Positions 20,896-34,900 of a DNA stretch of 60,152 nt are shown piece by piece. Within the stretch, counting starts at the first letter, position 1. Each line of letters starts with the position of its first letter. The position numbers were made by a program, and so were the translations under genes. The notes below the pieces were generated by a model. That model was not told the DNA's origin. It was given only the letters and a program-made list of their open reading frames with translations, and did not search any database. This DNA comes from Paludibacteraceae bacterium (GTDB lineage Bacteria > Bacteroidota > Bacteroidia > Bacteroidales > Paludibacteraceae), in NCBI GenBank assembly GCA_017417025.1, contig JAFPZY010000024.1, forward strand, positions 1-60,152, in the 5' to 3' direction.

Positions 20896-21903
20896 TTGAA
20901 ACGACTGGTTGTCATATTGATTCCTATGTTGTTCGCCGCTTGCAATCTGATAGACGATGACTTGAGCGTCTGCGGCGAGGAACTGACCATCGACTACGAT
21001 TTGCAGCTGCACACCGAACTCAGTGTGCAACTGCAGACCGAGTTGGCTGCCGAACCCGAAGCCCCTGTGCGCCGCGCGCTGGAGCAATGGCTCGAACCTG
21101 TCTTCACCGACCAGGCGAAAGACATCGACATCCGCTTCTACTCGGTCGGGCAGGACGACATAGAAAGGCAGATAAAGGAAGTAATCAACGACAACCGGAA
21201 GAGTTACAACATAAAACTCCCGATAGAGAACTACATGAACCTGGCGGTTGCCAACATCGACGACAACCGTCAGGTCAGCATGACCGGCGGCGCACATTCA
21301 GCCACAATGGAACTGCGCCTGCCCGACAAGAAGGAGGTAGGCAGCCTCAACACGGGTGTGTTCACCGCCCGCCTGCCAATGGAAGTGAACGAACAGACAA
21401 AGCACTTTGACGTGCACCTCTACATGGTTACCGCCGCCGTGGCTCTGGTTATTGACACCACGGGCTGCGACTCCGTCACGGACATCAGCGCGACCATGTC
21501 AGGTTCGGCATGCAGTTTCTCCGTATGCGACAGCCTCTTCTCTTACGCAGAAGAGCGCACCATGCTGCTCGAGGATGTGCCATTGCCCGGCATCAGCGGC
21601 TCCGCCCCTGTGCGCAGAGCAGCGACGGCCGAGCAAGCTCCGCACTTTGCCTGCCTCGCCACAGTGGGCTTTGCCACACAAGATGATACCGACTGGACAG
21701 TAACAGTAACTGCCACCCTGACAGACAACCGCCACACCACCACCAAACTCACTGTCAAGGAGCCGCTGAAAGCGGGAACGCTGCGTATCATCAAACTGCC
21801 GATGAACAAGAAAGGGAAACTGACCCCTGATGAGGATCAGGAGGTGGGTGCTTCCGTCACTCTCGACTGGAAAGAGGGAGGCGAGCACGATGTGGAGATG
21901 TAA
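20896..21903 (+). CDS. Mfa2/FimB-like fimbrial anchor lipoprotein (TTG start)
   Basis: This 335-residue protein has a short signal peptide ending in LFAAC (Cys16), then NLIDDDLSVC, matching the C-x-x-I-x-D-D-L-S-x-C signature of the Mfa2/FimB family that anchors fimbriae to the outer membrane and limits their length. The only start that gives a full signal peptide is the TTG at 20896. The next ATG falls inside the hydrophobic core, and an in-frame stop lies just upstream. The C-terminus (VTLDWKEGGEHDVEM) matches the fimbrillin-type ending of the upstream gene. The gap to the fimbrillin stop is 21 bp, and the next gene starts 3 bp after its stop. Confidence 0.85.
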   Translation: MKRLVVILIPMLFAACNLIDDDLSVCGEELTIDYDLQLHTELSVQLQTELAAEPEAPVRRALEQWLEPVFTDQAKDIDIRFYSVGQDDIERQIKEVINDNRKSYNIKLPIENYMNLAVANIDDNRQVSMTGGAHSATMELRLPDKKEVGSLNTGVFTARLPMEVNEQTKHFDVHLYMVTAAVALVIDTTGCDSVTDISATMSGSACSFSVCDSLFSYAEERTMLLEDVPLPGISGSAPVRRAATAEQAPHFACLATVGFATQDDTDWTVTVTATLTDNRHTTTKLTVKEPLKAGTLRIIKLPMNKKGKLTPDEDQEVGASVTLDWKEGGEHDVEM

Positions 21904-21906
21904 GAC

Positions 21907-22992
21907 ATGAAGAAAAGTTGTATTATATATATATTGGTTTTGTGCACGGCTCTGCTTGGCGTGTCGTGCAGCAAAGAACATGAATCTGACCTTGAAGTGC
22001 CCGTGCAGGCACCTTTGTCACTCTGTCTGCCTGCAGGCGAACTGATGTCAGCACAGAGTGCTCCGCAACGCCGCATAATGGGCGACCCCGGGTTAGCGGA
22101 ACGCTTCCGTCTGCCGCGGTATGTCTATATATTCATGTTGCGTCAGAATCAGAGCGGCAACTGGGTTGTTTACGACAAGATAGAGGACGAACTTGATGCC
22201 GGCAGCTGGGAGAAGACGCACTATACAGGCCGTCTGCAGACCGACGGCGACACCATTTTCCGCTACACGCGGCAAGTGACCTACATGCTCACCAGCGACC
22301 GCTTCAACGGGCGTGTGTATGCCATCATGTCGGCAGAGCAGCTCACCTTCGATAAATCGCTCTCGGACGTGAACACCCTCAAAGATGTGGAGGACCTGCG
22401 CTTCAGCATGGAGAGCGACAACATACAGCGGAACGTGCAGCACATATATTCCTCGCCTTACAACTACGAGGTTGACGATGACTACTACGGTTCTTTCAGC
22501 AGCATCGGCAACGACCACCCGTCGGTGAACCTGATGCTCTACCATGTGGCTGCCAAAGTGGACATCAAGTGGAACGTGGCAGCCGACAAACGCATCAACC
22601 GCGAAGACCCCGCGCAAGCCGTGCGGCTCACTTCTATGCGCGCACACAACCTGTATGACGGCTGGAGCTATATCTTCAGGCCGATGGAAAACCAAGTAAA
22701 CGAATTGCCCTCAACAGGCTACAGCATAAACGACATTGTCACCCCCACCGACGAAGGTCTGTGGTGGGAAGGAAGATACTATTTTTATACTATCCCCTAT
22801 AGGGTGGGGAATGAGCACTCGTTCCCTCTGCAACTGGTGATGGGCACCAACAACCTTGCCGGCGACGGCTACCGGCTGACCATCAACCAGCCGTTTGACC
22901 CCACCAGTCCGTTTGTGCCCTGGGTACGCGCCGACTTGCGGCTCTCGCGCCCGTTAGGCAACGAGACCCACACGTATAATATAGGAGAGTAG
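21907..22992 (+). CDS. third fimbrial-operon lipoprotein (Mfa3/FimC-E-like by position)
   Basis: A 361-residue lipoprotein with signal peptide and lipobox LGVSC (Cys21). A basic site (APQRR, about residue 56-57) could serve for proteolytic maturation. I do not recognise its family from sequence. The beta-rich composition and the segment YHVAAKVDIKWNV resemble fimbrial accessory subunits, and its place between the anchor and the giant last gene is that of Mfa3/Mfa4 in P. gingivalis. It could therefore be a minor or tip-adaptor subunit. The start codon is 3 bp after the preceding stop, implying translational coupling. Confidence 0.65.
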   Translation: MKKSCIIYILVLCTALLGVSCSKEHESDLEVPVQAPLSLCLPAGELMSAQSAPQRRIMGDPGLAERFRLPRYVYIFMLRQNQSGNWVVYDKIEDELDAGSWEKTHYTGRLQTDGDTIFRYTRQVTYMLTSDRFNGRVYAIMSAEQLTFDKSLSDVNTLKDVEDLRFSMESDNIQRNVQHIYSSPYNYEVDDDYYGSFSSIGNDHPSVNLMLYHVAAKVDIKWNVAADKRINREDPAQAVRLTSMRAHNLYDGWSYIFRPMENQVNELPSTGYSINDIVTPTDEGLWWEGRYYFYTIPYRVGNEHSFPLQLVMGTNNLAGDGYRLTINQPFDPTSPFVPWVRADLRLSRPLGNETHTYNIGE

Positions 22993-22997
22993 TACAG

Positions 22998-25900
22998 ATG
23001 ACTGTTTATATGAAACGCGGATTGAAAAAGCACTATCTTTACATATTGCTTCTTGTGCTGTCAGCATGGTTCTCATGCTTCGATGCACAGATGTCGGCTC
23101 TGCAAGCGCAGACCGACACCATCCGCTATGTCCGTACTTCTGGCAAATTCAACAACGACGGCAAGAGCTGGGCAACGTCAAAGAACAACCTGCAGGAAGC
23201 CATCAACGACCTGCGCGACTACCTGAAAGCCAACAACCTGACTTCCGGCTCGGTGTATGTGGCGGCCGGAACCTACGTGCCAAGCGAGTCCACCGAGTCG
23301 TCGGGCGGCTCGATGCTGAACACCTCGTTCAAGATATACAGCGGCATACACGTGTATGGAGGCTTCAACCCTTCGTTCCCCGAGGCGACCCCGGGCGACC
23401 GCGTGATGGTCAACGGCAAACGGTGCGCCGACAACTGGTCGCGCTCCGCCATTGGCACCACCGATGCTAACGAGATAGCCTCGCAGTGGGACTTCAAGTA
23501 CAAGACCATTTTGAGCGGCAACCACTCGACATCAGACGTGTCGTTCTCTTACGACAAAGTTCGCGGACGCTTCAACACCTCTTTTCCTGCCAACTCTTAC
23601 CACGTTGTCTGGTTTGCCACCAACGGGCGCTTCGAAGTGTCCAACGACAGCATAGCCGGCCACTACAAGCCGCTTGAGCACCCTGCGTCGCTGAACGGTT
23701 GCGTTATCAGCGGCGGAAACGCTTCAACCCGTGCTTCTGCTATGCGCGAGCATACGGCTTATGGCGGCGGCGTGTATATGGTTGCCAACTCGGAGCTGCG
23801 TGGCTGCACCGTTGAGTATTGCAGTGCCACTATGCGCGGCGGCGGTGTCTATCTTGACGGCGGCGGCACAGTGGAGTTCTGCTATGTGCACACCTGCCAG
23901 TCGCCGGGTATGGGCGTAGTACAGGGCTACGGCGGGGGCGTGTGTGTGGATTATGACGGTCAGGTAGGGCATTCACACATTACCAACTGCGCCGCCCGCT
24001 GCGGCGGCGGTCTGGCTATATGCCATGTGCCTGCAGAGTACCCGATAAAGGAGCGTATAAAGGAACATACTCTGCCTATAGATAATGCTCCCATCAGCTT
24101 CTATTATCCTTTTGCGGCAGCCTGCGTTATCAACAACAACACTGCTTCAGCCGAGGGCGGCGGTATCTATCTTGCCGAGGGCGGAACCATCAACCACTGC
24201 ACTGTTACTGCCAACAACTGCATCGGTCCTGATGTCACTTATTATGGCCGTCGGCACGGACGTTCCGGAGGCATCTATATCCGCGACTGCGGTATGCTTT
24301 ACAACTCCGTGTTCTGGGGCAACCGTTGCCAAACCAATAACGACATTCAGTTCGCTTCCGTTAGACAGGTCAAGGATACTGTGCAGCATAAGGTCTTTGT
24401 TTATCACTGCGCCTTTATGAATCACGACATCTCCGACTGGACCGACGTACAGAAAGAGATGGTTTTCTCGTTGGAGAAGAGCAACCTGCCCGTGCAAGGC
24501 ACCAGCAGTTCTTATCCATGCTTCTTCGATCCGACGGTCAATCCCGGCAACTGGGATGACAAAGCCTATAGTGATGCCGGTGTGTTCTGCGACAAAAAAG
24601 CAAAGCCTGAGACCTATCCCGGACCGCGTATATGGCACTTGAGCTCCTATTCCGCTTTGGACCAGAAAGGCGTGCAGGTGGTTGATGCCGTGCAGGACGT
24701 GTCGCAGTGGATTCGCCACGCGCATACGGACTATGGCGTGGTAACCAATCTTTTTGAGCCTGTTTCCACGCTCGGTGCATTGGTGCGCAAGCCGGATGCT
24801 ATGACCTACGCGCTTGTGGCTCCGCAGGGTACTGAAGGGCGGCAAGGCACAACGCCTATCCCGACGCTCTTCATCGACCCGAACCGCAAAGGCGTGTTCG
24901 ACAGCGAGGGCAAGTTCCGTGCCGCCGAACACGAGGGCAACTCGTGGGACCTGCCTATCAAAGACTTGGGCGAGGCCATCCAGTTCTTCCGCCAGTACCT
25001 TGTGGATGATGATGGCAGTAACCACCACTATATGATACCCGCCCTTGATGCCAAAGGGCAAGCCACAGGTGAGCCGACACGCTATGACTATGTGCAGATC
25101 CTTGTCAAGGAGGGTACAATCAATACGGCAGGTACCGGTAACTACCTCAACTGGAATATCCGCACGGCGTCTGTCCGCGTGGAGAGCCACATGCGTCTCT
25201 ATGGCGGCTATCCGTCATCCCTTTCGGGTACTGCTACGGAAGGACGTAACCCCCGTACCTACGAAAGCCGTATCACCTCCAACGTAACCAGTATAGGCGG
25301 CGAGCGCGGCTATGAGAACAACTCGGCACACGTCATTGCGATGGTGAATGTGGAACATACTATCATCGACGGCTTTACCTTGAGCGATGCCAATACGCAT
25401 AACGTGGAGTTGAGCGGTTCGGCTATGGCAGGCGGCGGCGTGCTGATTAACAACCAGTCCACACCGCAGGCGAAGCGCATTCACATGACCGGTAATAAAC
25501 TGCGCAACTGCGTTATAACCAACTGCTCATCGCCCAAGGGCGCAGCCGTGTATGTCAATGGCGAGTTCCCCAACAGCGAAGGCTATATATGCTACGCCGA
25601 ATTGAAGATGGTCAACTGCGTAATACGCAATAATACAGCCGACTATGAGAATAGCAAGCACCAACATAACAACCACGGTATCATTACTGCCAACGGACGC
25701 GCTTACATAGAAATAGAACATTGCGATATAGTGAACAACGTGGGCTACCCCTTCAAGGCGGACGACAAGACAACGGATACGAACCAGCAGATTATGTGTC
25801 AGCACCCCGAGCATAATAACCATGGTTTTCACGGCTATATACGCGTCAATAACTCCATCGTTTTCTGCAACGGCGAGAAGCCGATTGACGACCGAGGCGA

Positions 25901-28900
25901 ATTGGGTGCGGCAGACAGCGTGATGTCGGTATTCCCCGACGGGCAGGACTACGTGTTCGGCGAATACAATATGTTCGACAAGGACTTGCGTCTGCAACTG
26001 CGTGACCCGCTTCAGCCGCACGGTTTCTTCAATCCCGATTTTGCATATAATATCCCTTCTGACTTCTTGCCGGAGAACTGGCAGGGTACCACATTCGGCA
26101 GCTCGTTGCTAACGCCGCTGCCCTCTGAGAAGAACAACAAGGCTATCTTCACCCGTACCGACCGCAATGCGCCCACCTATCCGTCTTTTATCAATCCGTC
26201 GCGTAACGTAGGTACGTCTATCAATGGTGACCGCCCCTTGTACGGCGGTATTGTGTCGTATGCACCGCTGACCACCAACCCTTGCGTCAATGCTGCCGGT
26301 TCGCAGTACCCCGCATCGGAGAACTACGACCGTACCGACAATTGTGTGCGCAACCGAGGCGGTGCAGCCGACATAGGTGCCATCGAGTGTGCCGACCTGC
26401 CCGTTGCCGGTGCAATCCTCTACGTTACGCCCGACGGCGCCGGTAAACGAGACGGCTCATCGTGGAACAACGCCATTGCCGGAAATACAGTCTATCTGCT
26501 TAGCAGCGTAGCGGGACCTGATTTGGCTGACGGAGACTACATTGATGCCACACCCACTTGCGACCGCGTGCTTGACAGCGAAGGCAACCCTGTGCTAACC
26601 ACCGACAAGAAATACAACGGCGGCTGGGGTAGAGTATGGTACACCGACAAACGTACGGGTGCTACCTCTACCACGACAGTCACTACGACATGGATAACCG
26701 AAAAAAACACTTATAGCGGTGGTCCTAAAGCAGGTCAAACAGAAGTGGTACAAGATGGTACGACCCCTACAGAAAGTACCAATACAATTATTAACAAGAA
26801 AGGTTCACAAGAAGGAGGCTTCGTAGCCGGCTATGACTTTGACCCACGCTACCCGTATGGCGAGATATCCGGTGCTTCACGCTCGTTCTGGCGCGCGAAC
26901 CCTTATCATAATGGTACAGATTGGAATAATGCGAAAGACTATGCGGATCGAGCAGCCTTTATTACGGCATGTAATGCTAACGGCTGGATTAACAATACCC
27001 GTGCAGAAAGGTATGTGAGCGGACTGCAATATGCCGTAGAGAAAGCTTCTACGGCGAATAAAACTTTGCATAAAGACTCCATCCAAGTGTGGGTCGGTGC
27101 AGGTACTTATACGGACTATAAGGGTTTCGTTATGCGTGATTCTGTAACGGTGCTCGGCGGTTTCCCTGCCGGCAAATTTGCAGCACCGGCTATGTCGGAG
27201 CGTCAGGCGTTGATGTCTGATGTTGTCAGTATCCCGAAATCCAAACCCGCGGCTAACTTCGATGCCGTTGACTATGAAACTGTCTTGCAGATCTCGGACG
27301 TAAACCCGAACCCGAATGTAGAGAATCGAAATGACTCCCTCAATAGTGATGCAGTAAAGTATTGGGATGATGACTATTCCCGTTCCGAAACAACTGACAC
27401 GCGTAATTATGCCTACAAGACGCGCAAAATAACCAATACCTACACCTATTCCGCGTGGGAGGATGATGTGACGAGTACGTATATCTATGGTCCTACATTT
27501 AATACAGGTTCGAATATGAATCCGCGAAAGGATTGGACATCTCCGGATTCGATGCTTTATTGCTACGGAGCACAATCTGCCCAATATGATTATTGGAATA
27601 TTCGTTATCCTAGCACTCAAACATATTACAATGTAGATATTAACCGGCAGAATAATGTGTCTATAAAAGTATATAACTACGATGATAGTACTTTTATTGA
27701 GAATAAATCAAGTTGTTGGTACCGAATCGGAAATGGTTCACTTGCCGGTTTATCAATATATCAGACAATGCGTAATGTGGATGTCGGGACATACAAACTA
27801 ACTCTCGACTTGAATGGTGGATATAGAAATACCGATGGTTCTACCTTTGACATGACTACACCAAGCAATATTTTTCTGCATATCCGGGATGCAGCCGGCA
27901 ACGAACTAATTACGCCTGTATTGCTTAAATGTTGCGGAACAAATAGTGTAACAGACAACAATAAAGACCGCGTACGTAAAGCCGCTTTCCGTAAAACTGT
28001 TGAGTTTGAAAATCTCGCTTTGGGTGATGTAACAATTTCTGTTGAAGTGCTGGATGGAACAAAAAATACTAAAAGTAAAAACAAGGACTATGGTACAGAT
28101 GACGGTAGCGACCCTTATCCTATACCTTGTGATTATGTATGGGATAATAAAAAATGTAATGGAACAGGTAACAACTGGGGTACCAATAACCCGAACCGTC
28201 GTGAGTTCTTTATTACCAATTTGAAGCTGACAAAGGTCGATCCATCACGTTCCTCCTATGCTCGCACGAATCAGGATATAGTGGAGAACGATACAGTGGT
28301 GGATAGCCCTCGCGCTACGGAAGTAACATCAGCCTCTGTTTATACATCACAGACGCATCGTGTCACGCTCCGAAAGCGTGTATTGACGATGCCGGATGTG
28401 TGCGTGCCTACCTATGGTGCCGGTTCCGTGGGTGATCCAGCAGATAAAAATAACGGAAAATTAGCAGATGCTTTGGCGCACACCGACCGTGTATTCGGTC
28501 CAACGAAGGCTTTGCGTACCGCTGCCACGCTTACCAAAGAAGAAGACCCGCACTATGTAGAATATAACGAAGCCAACTGGGACGGCTTTACTATCCGTCA
28601 CGGCTTCCTCACCGACGAAGCTATGGCGCACGGAGGAGGTGCAGGTGTGAATATATACGAAGGTGCACACCTCAAAAACTGTATTGTGATTAACAACATG
28701 TCCCACTGTCCGCGTGTAAAGGGAGGAGGACTATTCTGCGATGGTTCCACTTCGACTATTGAGGGTTGCTTTGTGCTCAACAACCAATCCACGTTGAGTT
28801 CAACGCTGACAGCCAACCAAGCTCAAATTTTCGCCGGCGGTATGTTCATGTACGAGGGTACGTGTTTCAACTCCCTCTTCGCCAATAACTATTCTTACGG

Positions 28901-31900
28901 TTCGTCAGGCGGTGTAGGATTCTGCGTAGGACGTTTCTTCAATAACACCATTGCGTATAATACAGCCACCTTGGTGGAAGGAAGTATCAGTGGTGGCGCT
29001 ATCTCGTTAGCTACGGAATCCAACCCGAACCTCTTTGTGGCAAACACCATCGTCTTCGGTAATAACGGTATAGCTATCCGTGACCGTAACGCTGGAGTTG
29101 ACAAAGTGAATCCGTTCCTCTATTGCTATATCCAGTCCGCAGTCGCTCAACCGAATAATGCAACCCTTAAAAATGTGACTAACTGGACTCCATCTGCAAC
29201 AGGCAACTACGGTACAGGTAACACCTTCCTCAACGGTGTTGCTCCTTCGGCAGACAATACGCCTTTTGCCGCAGACTTCGATGAGAATGGCAACTATGTG
29301 GAAGGGCGTGCAGCTTCGCTCAACGACTTCCGTCTGCGCGATGATGTGCCTTGCGTCAACAAAGGTACAGAGGATTTTGCCGGAGAGTTCTATACGGCCT
29401 TGCGGCATAAAAACATTTCTGATGCCAATATTAAGAAGATGTATGTTTACCAGACGGTATTGGCCACAGAATTGCCGCAGAACGATGTAGCGTTCGCCAA
29501 ACGTGTGCAGGACTGCCAGATAGATATCGGTGCGTATGAGTATAACGCGGCGTATGCCATCCGTCCCGACACTACAACACATCCGGGCAAGGCTATTTTC
29601 TATGTGTCGTTTGACTCGCCGGGCGGTGACGCTTCTGCACGCTCGCCGGAGAATGCAGCTTGCCGCCAGAAGTTGCAGCAAGTGCTTGACGCGGCAGGGC
29701 GGTACAAGTATGCGCTGATGACCGATGACCGTTACAACCACGGGGCTACCCTTGTCGAAGGAAAAACGACGGTCGATCCTTTCGTGGCGGACGAACCGAA
29801 TAAGTACTGGACGGTGGAAGTGCGCCTGGAAGGCGACAGCACCAACGCTACTCGGAGTCGGGACTATGCCGCCTACTATACGCCAACCCGCTCGGTTAAG
29901 CACGGCACGGCGTACTATACCGACAATACGCTTGACTACTCCTTTATCATCCCGCACGGCGTGCAGCTGAAGGGTGGTTATACGAGCGATTATTACCACT
30001 ATGAGGACGCATCAGGCAACCCGGTAGCGGCAGGCACCACAGGCGCACGCATCGTGGATGAGCGCGACCCGCTGACGTTCCGCACCGTTTTGTCGGGTCA
30101 GATTACGTCCATCACCGGCGCAGAAGGTAACTGCTTCCATGTAGTTACGTTCACCGATGACCTGTTCGAGACCAACGAATTGAAGATTGGCGAGGGTAAC
30201 CAATTAGCTGCTTTCTCTGCTCTGTCCGATGCAGAGGCGCACCGAGCCGTGGTGGACGGTGTGTTCATAGAGGACGGACTTGCCAACTCGCCCGACGAGG
30301 ACGACCGTATGGGTGCGGCGGCTGTCGTGCCGAGTTATGCGCATATCAGCAACTGCGTGGTGCAGAACAACGAAGCCAAAGGACAAGGCGGCGGTCTGTA
30401 TCTTAAGCCCGGCGCATTAGTCAGCGGTACTATCCTGCGCAACAACACTGCCGATATGGGCGGCGGTATCTACATCGAAGCACCGAGCAACCCTGATACG
30501 CTTGCCCACGTCTTCGCTACCACCATCTGCGAGAACAACGCCAATACGACGGCAGGCGGCATGTGGTTCAGCAATACCTATGCCCGCGTCTCCTCTACCG
30601 TCATTTGGAATAACGCCGCCAACGATTTTGCCAACGTCTCCGGCAGTTTCAACCGCACCGATGCCGAGTCCGGCTATCCGTTCAGTTTCTGTGGCATCGA
30701 GTCGCGCCGAGTGGATGGCCAAGGCAATGTGGAACTCTCGCCGCGCGAAACAGAAGGTGTCCGTTGGGACAGGCAAGACCCATTCAACGCCATTCTTTAC
30801 TATCCTATAGAGATGTCGTCCACACTTTCTCGCGCCGGTATGACCTACTCGGAGTGGAACAAGGCAAGAAGCAAGTACACCACGCTTGACACGATAGACA
30901 TAGCCGGTGTTCACCGCACACGCTGGACCGTGCCGCATGTGGAGCGCGGTTTCACATGGGGTGAAGACACACTCGTGGTGAAGAACAACGACTTTATAGA
31001 AATCGGTGCGCGTGCCCTGAACAAGAACTTCGAAATCAATGTCGATGAGCGCTACGTGATGCGTCGCCTCTATGTGATGCACACCGAACTGCTTGACCCC
31101 GTGGCGGCGCGTACCTTGCAGGATAATACCAAGACCGACAGCATATCGCTCATGTATAAGCAGTTAGGTTCATGTATGCTCAATCCGTTCCACCGCCTCG
31201 GCGATGCATTCGACTACATCATTGCCGCGCGCAAGTTGAACCCTGCTAAATACCGCAATGCCCGCTTTGAGGTCTATGTGGAGCGCGGTACGTTCTATCC
31301 CTACCACAACCCCTATGGCGAGCAGACCGAGGTGCGTACCAATACCTTCCTTATCCCGGAGGCTACTACGGTGGTGGGCGGCGTGAACTCGCAACTGCCT
31401 AACCATAAGTACTGCCAAGCGGGCTATGAAGACAAATATACCAACACTGTGGTAGGGAATGGCAATAACGTAGTCATTCCGGGAACAGGCTATGTGCTTG
31501 ATTACGCCACAGCCACCGACATCAGCCGATGCGATGCCGACCATCGTCCTATGAGCGACTACAACCTCAACTCCGTAATCGAGCCGTGGGAGTTTGAGCG
31601 GCAGACCATCCTGTCGGGTAATGTGGTGTCGGGTGAGGACTATACGCATGTCTATCATATCATTACCGTTCACGCCGACTCGGCTTATATCGGTCCGCAA
31701 CCCTACAAGTACCGTACCGAAACCCCGAATGCCAACTGGCGGAACGGCGAAAAAATCTTCTCCAATCCGATTCAGATGACCGATGCCGACCATTTCTATG
31801 AGGAGTGCGCCGCCTCGGTGGCAGCACGCGCTATCATATTGGACGGTATCAATATCACGGGCGGTTATGCCAACCATATCGACTCAATTGATGCCACTCA

Positions 31901-34900
31901 CCATCCCTTCACCACCAAAACCTATTTCCGTGGCGGCGGTGTCTTTGTGGACGGCAACTGGACCAAGGAGTTTAACGACCCTGAGAACGAGGACGTGCCT
32001 AACGTGACCGATCCTGCCAAGTACAACATTCCGTTGGTGGTGCGCAACTGTCAGTTCAGCAACAATATGGCGGGCAATGGCGGTGCGCTGTACTCCAACG
32101 GCTCGATCAATGTGTATAGTTCGCACTTTATGCAGAACTATTCGCAGGGGCCGATGACCAAGCGCGACCAAAAGTATATCCCATGGACGGCAGGCGGCTG
32201 TATAGCCACCAATGCTTACTGCGGTGTGGTCAATACTCTCTTTGATAACAACGAAGCCCGCCGTGGACTCTATCCTATTACCGTTACCGGCAAAGAGTAT
32301 ATCCCGGATGCTGATGCCCGTCAAGGTTTCGGCGGCGTGCTGTCGGTGGCTGCCGACTCGAAGATGCGCGTAGCCAACTGCCACTTTATGAGCAATAAGG
32401 CGGTGGCATATCCTTCCATCTACAACTTCCTGACCAACGACCAATACGCTTCAGCCGATGACAAGCAGTTTGCTTTCAACAGTATCTTCTGGGGCAACGA
32501 GGTATTCAACGTGGAGAGCATCGACAAATTGAAAAGTGAGGAAGCTCCTTCGGCAGATCAGATTGACGCTTTCAACACCAAGTATAAAGCCTCTCGTGCC
32601 AAAGTTTTCCACTACGATGCTGAACAGATGAAGACCTATGAGCGGCTCTTCCATGAATACGACAGTCTGTACACCTACTATGCTGCCAACTACGATACGT
32701 TCAACGTGGAGGTAACCGACAAGTTGCAGGAACTGCGTTTGCAGGCAGACAAGATGGAAGGACTCTATTTCTGCTCCTACCGCAAGACCTTCGGTCCGAC
32801 CGGTATGCGCCCTACCAAAGAGGGCTACCTGATGACCAAGGAAGAGCATGAGCAACGCCCCTTTGCTGACCCGCGAGGACTGCCCGTAAAACTCAAGCAG
32901 AACGACAACGGCGACCGGGTGGATGATTATTCAGACCTCTTTACCTATGTTCACGGCAATAACAACGTAATTATCAACCGGCTTAATAATGCCGCCGACG
33001 GGCCGAACTTCAAGCAGCCTTCTTCCGTGCCGGGCCTAGAAGGCTATATGCAGAACGCCGACTGGCTGCTCGGGCGTATGAACCTGACCACTGATATGGG
33101 GTGGGGACATCTCAAACAGAAAGTATCGCGCGCGGTTTCCTACTATATCACAAAATATACCGGTTCGGATAAATTCGACACCCCGGAAAAGGCACTGGAA
33201 GCTGCTAGAAAGGTCAATCCAGATGCCGATGAAGATGCCGTTAGGCCCGTATATGGCTTGCCTAATGCTACATTTGACGGAGTAACGGAGCAGGACGAAG
33301 CCGCCCTGTACAACTATTTGGCTAAGCGTTCTTCCTTAGAAGAGCTGACCACGCCGCGTATCCCAATCGGCAATCAGCCCTATATGGAATATACCCGCAG
33401 CACCGATGACTCGGAAGAGGTCGGCAATATGCTCCGTATATCCACCAATCCGCGCCTATATGCCACAGACGTGTATATTGACCAGGGTGTGTACGAGTAC
33501 CAGTATGTGCAGCTTGACATCAAAGGCAACGAGGTGGACACCATGTGGGTGGCAACGAAAGCGAAAGGCCGCAACCAGACCGGACTGACATGGGAGACTC
33601 CTACTACCGACCTTCAGGGGGCCATCGACATGCTCATGTCGTCGCACAACAACCATGACAAGTACGTCTGCTTCCTCGGTGATGATGAACAGCATTTCGC
33701 TCCGGCCAGTGTGTTTGACAACCGCCGTGCTTTTGTTATTACCTCCAACTCGCTTGCCCCGCTGCTGCCCGACAGCGCAATGACCGACTATGACTACTCC
33801 GTGAAGAGCCTCACCTTCCTCGGCGGCTACAGTTACGACACAAAAGACAAGCCGCGTGACCCTGTCGCCCATCCGACAGTGATAGAGATGCCTAATGCCG
33901 GCAACCGGAGCCAACTCAACCAACTGTTCATCATAGAAGATATGACCCGCAAGGAGGTGCAGATCAACTGGATGGGTGAATTCACCTCGCGCGACAGTGT
34001 GGTCATACCCGTAACCTTCGACGGCCTGACCTTTATCAACCCCTATTCCACAGAGGATGCCAAAGCCGATATGAGCACAGACCTCGGCGGACTGATGAAC
34101 CGCAAGGGCGGAGCTGCAATCTACTACCGCTGGCAGCGGCAGTATGCAAATACAGGCAGCGTATTCATGCCGGACTTCAGCCAGACACTGCATCCAGACT
34201 CGGCAATGGTTGACGGGCGTAAGGTCACTTTGCCCAAACTGACAATCTCCAACTGCGTCTTCATGGACAACGGCGAGCGTACAGAAGACCTGAGCGAGCG
34301 CTCTTCGGCTGTACGTATCGACCACGGCGGGGGCTCGTCGCTTATTGTCAATTCGCTGTTCCACTCCAATGCCGGAGCACCTCTGTATGCCCCGCATTAC
34401 GAGAATATGGAGGGGGAGAATGACCTGTACCGCACCCCCAACGACGTGGTGGTGGTGAACTCCACTTTCGCTCTCAACGACGGACACGTCAGACTTGAGT
34501 CGGCAAACAGCGAAGTTCACAACTCGCTTATCTGGCTTGACGACCTTGCACATGACACCGTCACTCAGTTGGAACTGAATACCGATGTCTGGGACAAACT
34601 GGACAACAGAAACAAGACCGGCATAGAAGGCCGTATGACCAACAATGCCGTATGGGGCTGCTTCCGTTCAGGCGATGAGATTTACCATAACGACTCGCTC
34701 TCCACCGGCAACTCTGATGTATTCGAAGGACCGTGCTTTGTCAATCCGATAGTAGATGCAGCCACAGCCGAGCAACGGCGTTCGCGCGATTTCCGCCTTA
34801 ACCCTGCCGTGCGTACGATGAACATGGCGGACTCGACGCTTTACCGCAACCGCGTCTTCTTCCGGCAGTACCCGGACAGCACATCGCTGACTCACCATAC

